Positions 1 to 10,500 of a stretch of 64,000 nt of DNA are shown here, piece after piece (the stretch's first letter is position 1; every line of letters begins with the position of its first letter). The notes under the pieces were generated by a model. The model was not told the DNA's origin and did no database searches. It was given only the letters and a program-made list of their open reading frames with translations. The DNA is from Bacillota bacterium (GTDB taxonomy: Bacteria > Bacillota > Clostridia > Christensenellales > SZUA-584), in assembly GCA_023399095.1 (NCBI GenBank), contig JAEWQS010000134.1:33899-97898 (forward strand), read 5' to 3'. Both the position numbers and the translations under genes were made by a program.

Positions 1-443
1 GAGTGATCCATCAAATAGGGCTTGATCCGAAAGTCTCCTGCGGAGAACGGCTGGTACATCTGAAAGATATGGGCATTTAACGAAAAAGCGTCGCATATTT
101 TGAACCGTTGCGAAATCTCGATCAATTTTTTCGTTCCAGCTGATATGAACACAGGGATGCTTTCATGAATATAGGGCAGCAACCCGTAGTGGTCGATATG
201 CGCATGCGAAATGACCACAGCGTCAATCGTCGGGGAATCCCACTTGTATAATCCTTTTATATCGGGCAACACCCCAAGCGACAGGAGCTGCCCGCTGGGT
301 AGGGAGGCAATATGGTCGTCGATGGGTTTTCCATGTAAAAACAGCGGATAGCCCGCATCCAGCAATATACGGCTACACGCCGTTCTGAGTTCAATGAGTG
401 TGCCTCCGATTTCGTGAGTTCCTCTATAAACGGTGATATTCAC
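1..443 (-). CDS. MBL-fold metallo-hydrolase (3' part cut by window edge)
   Basis: Only the N-terminal 147 residues are visible. They begin at a GTG codon that overlaps the stop of the upstream gene in a GTGA arrangement, so the two genes are translationally coupled. The zinc-binding HAHIDH motif sits at about residues 80-85 and a DH pair follows at about 146-147, as in RNase J/CPSF-type and related MBL hydrolases. An EIGGT segment near residue 11 also fits that group. The family includes nucleases and other hydrolases, so the substrate is unknown. Tight coupling to a PD-(D/E)XK-like protein suggests joint action on nucleic acid, which is an inference. Confidence 0.75.
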   Translation of the reverse strand, partial: MNITVYRGTHEIGGTLIELRTACSRILLDAGYPLFLHGKPIDDHIASLPSGQLLSLGVLPDIKGLYKWDSPTIDAVVISHAHIDHYGLLPYIHESIPVFISAGTKKLIEISQRFKICDAFSLNAHIFQMYQPFSAGDFRIKPYLMDH

Positions 444-2044
444 TGGTCAGCCCTCTCCCCAAAATGTCTTTTCAAATCCAGTGAAGTTCGGATATCCGTG
501 ATGGCATTCTGGTGCTCGGTGAAATAAATATAGTTCAACCGGATGATGTCCTCGTCCACAGCCAATTCCATGCCAGCAAAGGATTCGTCATCATATTGAC
601 CCGTGGGCATCACGCAGGCGGCAATCAGTTTCAGTTTGTCGGGAATGCTGCCACCAAAACCAAACAGCCGCCACCAGTCTGAACCGGCTTCGCTGCGCAG
701 GAGTTCACGAATAAACACGGTATAAGCAATCGCCTGCTTGAGCGCGTCCTTGGGCGGTTCTTTGGCCATGTTTTCATCCTTGAGCTCCAGAATGGCAAGG
801 GATGTTCCCTTGCCTTTGCCCATGCGTGCAAAAAGATCAATACCACCACCCCGAAACCCGGAATACTTCACCTGTACGTGTTGACTGGCGCTTATCGGCG
901 TGGGCATGGGGAAACGTAGCTTGGCCACTCTGACCGGCTGTATGAACTGCAGCGTCTTATCTGTTACCTTGGAGAATTCACTGAGCAACAGGCTCTCCAA
1001 CCGGTGTTCCTCATTGCTTTTACCCTCTGCATTGCGCTGTGCCGCCCGTTCTTTAAAAAACGAACGAACAGCTGCCGCTGACGGACTATCCCACGGTACA
1101 CCATGAGCACTCAGCGTACAGCCGAAGTCTCTCTGATTGAGTGCATCATATCCGGCCGTGTCCAGCAGTAGGGTAGTTTTATAGCGCAACTGAGCTACAG
1201 TCTGTCCAAGATACCGAAGTTCAAATACAAGATGCTGTTTTGCTTTCTTGGCGTTTGAAACATTCAGATACAGCATAAGCGGAGCCCACTCATGAAAACT
1301 GCTACGTACCTTTTCAATGTAGCTTTCGTTTATATGAATGTCCTCGGCATAGCCTTTGTAGCGTGTTTCCCATTCAGGGTTTTCTGCCAGTAGCTTTCTG
1401 GTTTCCACGATTACGCCTAGAAACTCCTGCTGAAGCACAATCCGTCTGACAGCTTCCAGTGCCGAGCCATTATCGGTGGCAAGGGTAAGATGTACGCCGT
1501 TTTCAAGGATCAACTGACCCGTCTCCAAATTGCATGCAACAATTGGGGTATGGACATAGAGTATGATCCACCACGGTATATGTTCCTGCCAATTCTGTGT
1601 CGAAGCAATGGGGTAGTGCGAAAATGCGGTCGCTGCTTCGCTGAGGCCGGAACCATAAGCCCCGTCATGCCATGCGTTGCGAATACTTATGCCCTTATTT
1701 GTTGTAAGCAACTCCAGCAAAAAATCCATTGCGGCAAAGGGACGTGCTTCGCGGTTCAGCGTCAGCTTAGCTTGCAGTGCCGCATCGTCGGCCAATTGAC
1801 GCACTTGCGACGTTGTCATTCGTTCCTGATATCGCAACACCTCGTCACCTGCGAGGATACCCGTTCCGTTGAGGTTGATGGAGATAACCGGGTGCAATCT
1901 TCCCGCATTCTCCCGCGCAACGGCCAGGCAGGCATATTGCTCGTCGCAGGGGTATGTCATAAGCGCTATCAGTTTTTCGTCGCTGCGGGTAAGGATCTGG
2001 TGAAGTATTGACCAAGCGGCAGCATTTTTGGACAGCACTGGCAT
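440..2044 (-). CDS. Putative PD-(D/E)XK nuclease-like protein paired with MBL hydrolase
   Basis: This 534-residue protein has no family I can name over its N-terminal 390 residues. The C-terminal part has the layout of a PD-(D/E)XK nuclease core: an aspartate in GGGIDLFAR (about D403), a beta strand ending in ELK (E420, K422), and a helix carrying Q437 and Y441. These are the expected catalytic and motif-IV positions. It lies first in a two-gene operon and overlaps the downstream MBL gene by GTGA. A 13-bp sequence is repeated twice upstream. A defence or DNA-processing cargo role on the element is plausible but unproven. The nuclease assignment rests on motif reading only. Confidence 0.55.
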   Translation of the reverse strand: MPVLSKNAAAWSILHQILTRSDEKLIALMTYPCDEQYACLAVARENAGRLHPVISINLNGTGILAGDEVLRYQERMTTSQVRQLADDAALQAKLTLNREARPFAAMDFLLELLTTNKGISIRNAWHDGAYGSGLSEAATAFSHYPIASTQNWQEHIPWWIILYVHTPIVACNLETGQLILENGVHLTLATDNGSALEAVRRIVLQQEFLGVIVETRKLLAENPEWETRYKGYAEDIHINESYIEKVRSSFHEWAPLMLYLNVSNAKKAKQHLVFELRYLGQTVAQLRYKTTLLLDTAGYDALNQRDFGCTLSAHGVPWDSPSAAAVRSFFKERAAQRNAEGKSNEEHRLESLLLSEFSKVTDKTLQFIQPVRVAKLRFPMPTPISASQHVQVKYSGFRGGGIDLFARMGKGKGTSLAILELKDENMAKEPPKDALKQAIAYTVFIRELLRSEAGSDWWRLFGFGGSIPDKLKLIAACVMPTGQYDDESFAGMELAVDEDIIRLNYIYFTEHQNAITDIRTSLDLKRHFGERADQ

Positions 2045-2076
2045 AAACGCCTCCTCGCACTAAGTTATATATAACA

Positions 2077-2104
2077 GGGTATATAAATACGGGGTATATA
2101 AATA
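2077..2104. repeat. Two 13-bp direct repeats upstream of the MBL/PD-(D/E)XK operon
   Basis: The sequence GGGTATATAAATA occurs at 2077-2089 and again at 2092-2104, a 15-bp period. The pair lies between a possible minus-strand promoter (TTGTAC, 16 bp, TATATT) and the start of the 534-residue gene. Spaced direct repeats at this place are typical of a binding site for a repressor that acts on the operon; the regulator is not identified. Confidence 0.5.
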
Positions 2105-2189
2105 TATTTTACCACATATCTTGTACAAAATCTGGTACAGCTTTATGTCTTAAGAGATACTTAAGAGAGGTTAATTTGCTACTACTATG

Positions 2190-2519
2190 TTAAACCGTCT
2201 TTTCCGGCAGTGTTACCGCCTTTTGAATTTCTAATATCGTCCTTCGCAAATGAGCCGCCTCGTGTTCAAAGCCTGATTCATCTATAAATCCGGTTGTATT
2301 CGCCTTCGCCGCAAGCTGATTGATATTGCCTCCAATAGCGCGCAGCTCGCGTATCATGTTATAAAAATCAATAGACGGCAGTTGTTTTGGCACATGCCCG
2401 TTTATCAATGAGCGCAGATAGTTTTCCTGTGACAATCCGGTTCTTTTCGCATTGTCACGCAACCGCTGACTTTCAGCTTCATTCAGCCAAACCTGTGCAC
2501 GAATATTTCTTTTTCGCAT
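2190..2519 (-). CDS. mobC: MobC-family relaxosome accessory protein
   Basis: The 109-residue basic protein starts RKRNIRAQVWLNEAE and continues with a ribbon-helix-helix-like segment and IGGNINQLAAKAN, the hallmark of MobC/MbeC proteins. Those proteins bind near oriT and assist relaxase nicking during conjugative transfer. A GGAGGTG ribosome site lies 10 nt before the ATG. The relaxase that normally follows is not next in line: the following gene is the 534-residue PD-(D/E)XK-like protein, so the cargo pair may have been inserted between mobC and the relaxase gene, or the relaxase lies further left. Confidence 0.85.
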   Translation of the reverse strand: MRKRNIRAQVWLNEAESQRLRDNAKRTGLSQENYLRSLINGHVPKQLPSIDFYNMIRELRAIGGNINQLAAKANTTGFIDESGFEHEAAHLRRTILEIQKAVTLPEKTV

Positions 2520-2655
2520 TCTATTTCATCACCTCCGTCACGCATTGAAGGGGTATTAGGGGCAACCAGCCCCTAACAAGTGGATTTTGGGAGACAAAAT
2601 CCAGTGCTTGCTAAGACAACGCAGGGCGTTGCCCCTATACCTGCCGGGAAAGAAA

Positions 2656-3468
2656 TCACTTCTCATAATCCCTCGTACTGCGGCTATCTGGCGTTCTCGC
2701 ATGGCTTCTATCAAAGTGATCCAGCTGCTTAAATCCGAAGCTGTCCACATAGTACGATGTACTTTTGCTGCGTTCTTTGACGACAATTACATCGCTCACC
2801 GATAAGGAATGACCTTTGAAATCCTCCGGACGCTCCATATTGAACTTATAGAACAGATTCTCTAGCGTTTCGTTTGGCCTCATGTGGCCGGAATAGACCA
2901 AGTCGTAATTGCGGATATCGCATTTGATACCGTTTTTCATCAGATAATCAAAAGCCTCAAACCGGATACCGTGCAGATCATCAGAGCGTTTGAGCTGATA
3001 AATTGAAAATTGGCGCTGCGATGAGGGATTAATCATGGTGTTTTTATCCGTGGGCTTTGGCAAGTCCTGTTGTTCGGCTTCCTCAGATATTTGCTCAGTG
3101 GCTGGCACTTCCGTCTTCTGCACCTCAATCCGACCGTTCATCGAGCAGAACATTTCCGGCGATTCAAAGAGCTTTGCATACTTATCTGCCAGTTTATCGG
3201 ACAGTTCAGCGAAGTTATCCTCACTCAATCCCACGATGAGGAAGGTTCCGGCGATGATATCAAACATCTCACCGCTTTTGCTGTAGATAGCGCGGTTAAG
3301 CGGAAGCCCTTGCATTTTTCCTTCTTCATTGCATACCAGCCCCACCAAATCTTCATATGGATATATCGCCTCGATATATCCGCCCACCTCCTGTTGCAGC
3401 GAATGCAGGCCGGAGTCGATGTCCTTCATATACGGTTTTTTCATGGGCTCAACAACTAATACGTTCAT
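2656..3468 (-). CDS. DUF3846 and YodL-domain protein
   Basis: The protein has 270 residues. Its N-terminal third (about 1-110) resembles DUF3846: VLVVEPMKKPYMKDI and GLVCNEEGKMQGLPLNRAI. The C-terminal third (about 155-255) is a YodL-type domain with YQLKR, YDLVYSGHM, EDFKGHSLSVSDVIV and YYVDSFGF. Both domains are known almost only from plasmids and conjugative elements; their biochemical role is unknown. An AAGGAG site precedes the ATG by 7 nt. It is co-directional with the Toprim gene upstream and mobC downstream, so it belongs to the element's mobilisation and maintenance operon. Confidence 0.85.
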   Translation of the reverse strand: MNVLVVEPMKKPYMKDIDSGLHSLQQEVGGYIEAIYPYEDLVGLVCNEEGKMQGLPLNRAIYSKSGEMFDIIAGTFLIVGLSEDNFAELSDKLADKYAKLFESPEMFCSMNGRIEVQKTEVPATEQISEEAEQQDLPKPTDKNTMINPSSQRQFSIYQLKRSDDLHGIRFEAFDYLMKNGIKCDIRNYDLVYSGHMRPNETLENLFYKFNMERPEDFKGHSLSVSDVIVVKERSKSTSYYVDSFGFKQLDHFDRSHARTPDSRSTRDYEK

Positions 3469-3491
3469 TAAAATTCTCCTTGATTCTTTTA

Positions 3492-4475
3492 TTATCTTTC
3501 GGGCTCGCCGCGCATACGGATGGCTAGTGATATCCCTTTTTCAATTCGGAGCTGGTGGTTGTAGTCCTTGCCCTTATCCGGTAATAGCAGCTTTGTGGTA
3601 TAGCATTCTGGCAGCAGAGCGCAGATCGTCTTCGCAGCTAATCTGCCTACCTCATCATTATCTAAACAAAGTGCAACACGATTGATGTGCGGGTTGTCCT
3701 GTAAATATTGCATGAGCGCTATGGGTAGGGATGTATCGGATAGCTCCTTCTTTTGCTGATAAACGCCCGATAAAGAAAGATAATTTTCTGGCGTCCATCC
3801 GCCTGTTCCCATGCACTGTAATTCCACAAATGAAAGGCAATCTATGGCGCTTTCAAATAAATACAAGGTATTGGATTGCCTCTGCGCTGGCAGGGAGAAG
3901 GAATACCTCTTGTCGCTTCCTTCCACATCTCGCAAAAAGGTGGAGCCTGCGTTACTGCTGCGGAGCATGGCATAGCGGGGAATACCTTGGGGGTCAAAGC
4001 CCACAAAGCAGCAATTGTGCCGTTCATCCTCATACAGCCTGCCCGTGCTGATGCAGAAGCGTAACAGCGCGATGCCGATGCCGCGCTGCATGAGGTAGTC
4101 GATCACCCGATCATTGCTTCTGCCCGACTTGGGTAGCATGAAGGACGGTTTTTGGGGCGGCCTTGACGTATAGCTTTTTTGAGGTTGCTCAAAGCGCTGG
4201 CAATCACATACGTGCTGAACAGCTTCTACAAACTCCTTACCGCGAACCTTAATGAGATAATCCAGCGCGCTCCTGCCGCCAATACCCTGCGACCACCAGC
4301 ACCATTTACCTTTGGAAATCTTCAGACTGTCATGGGTGCGAGTGGTGTAAACGTCCGGGTTAATTTGCACCAGCTCACTCGGCTCATAAGTTTGCAGATA
4401 TGAAAGCAAGTCCATCTGCTTTGCCTGTTCAATCTGCTCTCTGGTGACATAATTCTGTCTCATGTTCTTTGCCAT
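3492..4475 (-). CDS. DUF3991 and Toprim domain protein
   Basis: The protein has 327 residues. The N-terminal 120 residues match DUF3991 (QAKQMDLLSYLQ, WCWWSQGIGGRSALDYLI, a region related to the CHC2 primase zinc domain). The C-terminal half carries a Toprim-like fold with YLFESAIDCLSF (E, then D) and VALCLDNDEVGRLAAKTI (DND). Such proteins are standard in conjugative elements and probably act as accessory primase-like factors. I chose the ATG at 4475 because AAGGAGA lies 5 nt upstream; an ATG two codons earlier overlaps that site. Confidence 0.85.
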   Translation of the reverse strand: MAKNMRQNYVTREQIEQAKQMDLLSYLQTYEPSELVQINPDVYTTRTHDSLKISKGKWCWWSQGIGGRSALDYLIKVRGKEFVEAVQHVCDCQRFEQPQKSYTSRPPQKPSFMLPKSGRSNDRVIDYLMQRGIGIALLRFCISTGRLYEDERHNCCFVGFDPQGIPRYAMLRSSNAGSTFLRDVEGSDKRYSFSLPAQRQSNTLYLFESAIDCLSFVELQCMGTGGWTPENYLSLSGVYQQKKELSDTSLPIALMQYLQDNPHINRVALCLDNDEVGRLAAKTICALLPECYTTKLLLPDKGKDYNHQLRIEKGISLAIRMRGEPER

Positions 4476-4543
4476 AATCATCTCCTTGTATGAAAAGAGC
4501 ACCGGATTGCTCTGATGCCCTTGTCGTTTAATGATCTATTCTT

Positions 4544-7500
4544 TTACCTTGATATATAGTCTATCTCCCTCTCATCCTCCTGATCTGGCTCGCCATCAAG
4601 CATTTCCGAACTGCTCTTTTCCATGTTCAGCAATGCGTCCAGTTCAGCCAGCCTTGCTGCTTTTTCCAACAGCTCCTGTTCCTGTGCAAACGGTTTACCG
4701 ACCTCCATCTTGCCCTCTTCCACCTGTCGCTGCAAATCTTCCAAGCCGCGTTTACATTGCTCCACTCTCTCCGGCAACCCGGCCAGTACATTGTCTATCC
4801 TCGATATGTTTCCAAATACATCGCTGCCTAAGATGATCGAATGGCTGAGTACGTTTTTCAGCGTTAATTGGAATGCCTTTGAAAACGTATCAAAGGACAG
4901 TACCAGTGTGAAACCGCGATATTCGCCAATCGCTGCAGGCTCTGGCGAGGTCTTGGCTTTGCACGCTTCCAGCAGCGCCTTACCGGCGAGTTCCTTTTTA
5001 TCATACTGAATACAGCCTATTGTCATGGGCGAAAACTTCTGATCGTCCTCCAGCACAAATTCGTTTATCCGGGCGATGTCCTGCTCATATCCGCAGATAC
5101 GCTCCTCGGTCTGCCGTATCTGTGAAGGGAAATACTTATGCAGGTTGTCCTCCATCGCGTACCGTTGGCTTAAGTGGCTTGCTTTCAGCAACTTCAGCCG
5201 AGCCACTTGAATATCCAAATCCATTTTCTCTTTGATATATGGATTGCCGGTGGCCAAGGCTTTGACCTCGGCGTAGGAGAGTGCGGTCTCGTCTATGTCC
5301 TCGCAACTGCGTACAGGGCTCTTGCTTGTCATGATCTGTGAGATGAACTTCTGCTTATTCTCGATGGTCTGCCACATATAGCTGTCGAAGGTGTTTTCTG
5401 TGACATACCTGAATATATGCACCTGATCGTTGCCGTTGCCCTGCCGAATTATCCTGCCTTCGCGCTGTTCGATATCCGAAGGACGCCACGGCACGTCAAG
5501 GTGATGCTCAGCCACCAGCTTTTTCTGCACATTCGTCCCCGCGCCCATCTTGAAGGTTGAACCCAGCAGGATGCGGACGTTGCCCTTGCGGACATTAGCA
5601 AACAGTTCGCTCTTTCTTATTTCCGTGTTCGCGTCATGGATAAATGCGATTTCATCCTCCGGCACGCCTATTCCGATCAGTTTAAGCTTGGTATCGTCGT
5701 ACACATTAAAATTGCCGTCGTAATGGGGCGTTGAAAGGTCGCAGAACACCAGCTGTGTCAGCCGTTTATCTCTGTTCTGTTCCCACAGGCGGTAGATATT
5801 GTCCACACAGGCGCTGACCTTGCTGTCCTCATCATCAGGCAACAAATCGCTTATCAGCCGCTGATCCAGTGCCAGCTTGCGCCCGTCGTTCGTAATTTTG
5901 AGCATATTGTCTTCGGTCGCGTCCACCATACCATTGCGTACTTTTTCCGCACGCTCGGCTAACTCTGCCACCATATTGCGCTGGTGCTCGCTCGGCTTGA
6001 TCACTACGTTATGATACTCCGCTTCCGGTACGGGCAGATTCAGCATGTCAGCAGTCTGGATATCGGCGACCATCTTGAACATGCTAATCAGCTCCGGCAG
6101 GTTATAAAACCGTGCGAACCGTGTTTTTGCCCTGTAGCCCGTACCTTCGGGCGCAAGCTCGATGGCTGTCACCGTTTCGCCGAACGTCGATGCCCATGCG
6201 TCGAAGTGCTGCAAACCCTGACTGCGCAGCGTCTCATACTGTAAATACCGTTGCATGGTGTAAAGCTCGGTCATCGAGTTGCTTATTGGCGTGCCCGTGG
6301 CGAACACCACACCGCGCCCGCCGGTCAGCTCGTCCAGATAACGGCACTTCATGAACAGGTCGGAGGATTTTTGCGCCTCCGTCTGTGCGAGGCCGGCAAC
6401 GTTACGCATCTTCGTGATGAGGAATAGGTTTTTGAAGTTATGTGCTTCATCTACAAACAGACGATCCACGCCTAGCTCCTCGAACGTTACCACATCGTCC
6501 TTACGGCTGGTATCGTTGAGCTTATCCAACTTGAGCTTGATAGCTTTCTTCGTCTTTTCAAGCTGTTTGACCGTAAACCGCTCTGCTTTCGCGGCTTTGG
6601 CGTCCGCGATGCCAAAAACAATCTCATCGAGCTGCTCCTGCAGTGTGGCTTTCTGCCGGTCTATGGACATGGGTATCTTTTCAAACTGACTGTGGCCGAT
6701 GATCACCGCGTCATAGTCGCCGGTGGCAATTCTGCCGCAGAACTTCCTGCGATTTCGTTTTTCAAAATCCTTTCTGGTTGCAACCAAAATGTTGGCGCTG
6801 GGGTAAAGCTGCAGAAACTCAGCCGCCCACTGCTCGGTCAGATGGTTCGGCACAACAAACAGGCTCTTACTGCATAACCCGAGGCGCTTACTTTCCATTG
6901 CCGCAGCAACCATTTCAAACGTCTTGCCCGCGCCCACAACATGCCCCAGCAGCGTGTTGCCGCCATAAAGGATGTGCGCAATGGCATTGACCTGATGCGG
7001 TCGCAGTGTGATCTCCGGGTTGATGCCTGAGAATTTAAGGTGGCTTCCGTCGTACTCACGCGGTCGGATGCTGTTGAACTTTTCGTTATAGAGCTGGACA
7101 AGCCGCTCGCGCCGGTTATGATCCTTCCATATCCACTCGCGGAACGCGTCCTTGATCTGCTGCTGCTTCTGCTGTGCAATCGTGGTTTCTTTCCGGTTCA
7201 GGACGCGAATCTCCTTGCCGTCCGCATCAAGCTTTTTATCAAATATTCTGACATCCTTGAGATTGAGGGTCTGTTCGATGATCTGATAGGCGTTGATGCG
7301 ATCTGTCCCATAGGTCACATTGGCCAATACACCATCGTAATCCGCCTTCTTCCCTTCAAGGCTCCAAGATGCGGTATAGGGAGAGTAGTGAACTTTGATA
7401 CGGCTTTCGGCGTAGTAGCTTGGTTTAAGAAACTCAATTACAAACTGTTGAATGTCCTCCTGCGGCAGCCATGTCGCGCCCAGCCGCACGTCAATTTCAC

Positions 7501-10500
7501 CTGCCGCCAGGTCTTGGGGCTGTACGACTTCCAGCGCCGTCACATTGGACTGTATTTTTTCTGCCTGATCAGCAGGCAGGATTTTAACGAGCTCGCGTAC
7601 CTGCTTCAGCTTTTGGCGCACATTACCCGACAGATATTCATCTGCCGTGACCAGCGGAAAACGCTCCGCCTGAAAAAAGGCGCTCGGTACATTTTCGGGT
7701 TCCACGTTGCTGAAATCCCGGAAGATGACGCCTTTCAGCTCCGCTTCAATCTGTTCCTCGGACAGTCCCGCCAAGCTCGCCATATACGGGAGATCCACAC
7801 AGGCTTTTTCCGCGAGGGATACTGCAAGCGCTTCACTGGCTGTGTCCACCGAGGCCACAACCGTATGGGGCTTGATGGTGCGCTTGGTGAACATGTCCGC
7901 TTTGCGCTCCAGCTCGCCGTTTTCGTCGATCACTTCAAGAGAGCAAAGCAGGCAATAGGAGCTGTCATCCGAGAACGCCATGTCGTTGGCGCGGCTGTTG
8001 ATCAGGCCATACTGCGCCGTGAAGCGGTCATACAGTGTGTTTAGCTTTTGCTGTTCACGCTGGATGGCGTCGTCCGGGTAACCCTCCAGCTGGTATTCGA
8101 TAAGACGGCGTGTGCAGTCACGCAGCTCGATCATGCCCCGTATCCGGTTTGCTGCCGTGACGGAAACCTCGATCTTGTTCATACGCGAGTTCTCGCGGTA
8201 ATAGACCTGCCCATCCACCAGCGCAAAGCTGAAATTGCGCACGTTCGGGTCGGCTGGGATAGACTCTGTTTCGTTTTCCTCCAGCTCATCTCGCTCGTAA
8301 TCGGTCAGCTCCGCATGGATGTTTTCAATGGCGATTCTCAGTTGGTCGGCCAGATCAGCGCCTTCAAAGGGTACACAAGTGGTCTCGCTATGGTTGCCGT
8401 ACATCATGTCGTCGAACGCCATCGTCCCCAACACCATATCAGGGTTCACCGCAAAATAGCTGTTGATGGGGATGCCATCCTCGGTCTGGGAAAGATGCAC
8501 CCAATTCGGATCAGTTTCCACGGGGTGGTCGCGCTTCTGCAGGAATAAAATATCCGATGTGACCTGCGTACCCGCGTTTGCGGTAAACGCGTTGTTGGGT
8601 AGCCGTATCGCGCCAATCAGATCGGCGCGCTGCGCGATGTATTTCCGCACGGCGGGGTTGCGTTTGTCCAGCGTTCCCTTGCTCGTAATGAACGCTATAA
8701 TTCCGCCCGGTCTGACCTTGTCCAACGTCTTGGCAAAGAAGTAATCGTGGATCAGAAAGTGGTTTTTGTCGTACCGCTTATCCGCGATGCCGTAGGAACC
8801 GAACGGCACATTGCCGATGGCGAGATCAAAGAAGCTGTCCGGAAGATTCGCTTCCTCATATCCCTGCACGGCGATGCGGGTAGACTGGTACAACTGCTTG
8901 GCAATACGACCTGTGATGCTGTCCAGTTCCACACCATACAACTTGCTGTCCTTCATGCTCTCCGGCACAAGCCCGAAAAAGTTGCCGATGCCGCAAGCGG
9001 GTTCCAGTACATTGCCTTTCTTGAAGCCCATGTTTTCAATTGCCTGATAGATGGCCTTGATCACGATGGGCGATGTATAATGCGCGTTTAGTGTGGAGCT
9101 GCGCGCCGATTCGTACTCATCTTCGGAGAGCAAGCCTTTCAGCTCGGCGAATTCATTTGACCAGGAGGCATTTTCTGCGTCAAATGCCTGTGGGATTCCA
9201 CCCCAGCCCACATACCGAGAAAGGATTTCCTGTTCCTCAACGGTGGCCATTCGGTTTTCTGCATCAATGGCTTGTAAGGTGCGGATGGCGGCAATGTTGA
9301 ATCCGTATTTCGTTTTCGCACCACCGTGGCCAAGCTTGTCATCTGTGATACGAAAATTATGCTTTTCAATACACGGTTGGGTAAAGTCCAGAACGATGCT
9401 TTTCAGTTTGACTTGGGCAGGCTGTTCCTCGGGCAAATCAGGTTCTTGATGCTCAAGCGCATATTGCACAAAGGCAATGCTTTCAGAACGGAAGATAGGG
9501 AAACCAACTGCGTCGGCAAAGGTTACGTCGCGCAGACTGACCTTATCCCACTTGGTATCCACGCTGTCGATCATAAAGCATCGTCCGTCAAGGGTCAGCT
9601 TTGTACCGATCTCAAGTGCATCCTTTTCTCCGGCTGGTTCTGTTTCTTCTGCGACATTGGGCACAATATCACGTGCAATAAGGCCGTCGTTGAGCGGATT
9701 TTCGCGCAAACGGCGGTCGAATTCGGCGCGGGGCATCTCTTTGGACAGCAGCGGGAACTTCTCGTCGCTTAAAGTGACGGTTTCATCGTCATATCCAATA
9801 ACGGTATATTCACTCGCACCGATGTGGACGGTATCGCCAAGGGCATACCAGTATTGAGCGTCATGGCGTGTATCCGTCATTTTTTCCGAGGCTCCCCGCA
9901 GGGCTTCGCGGGCTTGTTGTTTCTCCTGATAGACCGGTAAATGAGCTTTTTCCGCATCCGAGAGATAGCGGTCTACGGCGATTAGCTCGCCGATGCGCTT
10001 CGCGACACGGTTCCATGTCAGCAGGATTTCAGCGTCCGGACTGAGCAGTGAACCTCTTGTGAGCTTGATGCCCTTACCGTCATGGTTTTCCCAGCTATGG
10101 TCGGCATCTTTTAGCGCGTGGCTGCGCCCGCCAATGCCGTATTCCTCCCTGAGAAACGCTGCTTTGTCCTGCAGTAAATGTGGTTCAAGAAAGTACAGAT
10201 AGATGCGGTATTTGCCGTCCGTAACGCCGCTGCCTTTTGTCAGCACCTCGTCGATATCGGCCTGTGAAATAGAAAAAGCAGAGGTTTTTTCCGCCTCTGC
10301 CTGTTCAATTGCTTCAATCTGTTCTTCTGTTGTGGGGAATAGAGCTAGCTGTAGATGAGGCCCTGAAGCACCGCTTCCTCTGCCTGGAGCTTGATCATGT
10401 TCATAAGCCCCGTCCATTTCATAGGGTCTTTGGCTTTCAGTACCTCTGTCACGCCTTGCTCCTGCGCCATCTGTGCTATATCCGCTTTCACTTGCTCCCG

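Noticed and set aside
2556..2786. 76-codon minus-strand frame upstream of mobC
   Set aside because: It overlaps the 3' end of the DUF3846/YodL gene in another frame and matches no family.
7040..8044. 334-codon plus-strand frame opposite the helicase gene
   Set aside because: Antisense frame without ribosome site; the translation has no domain pattern, while the minus strand encodes conserved helicase and linker sequence.
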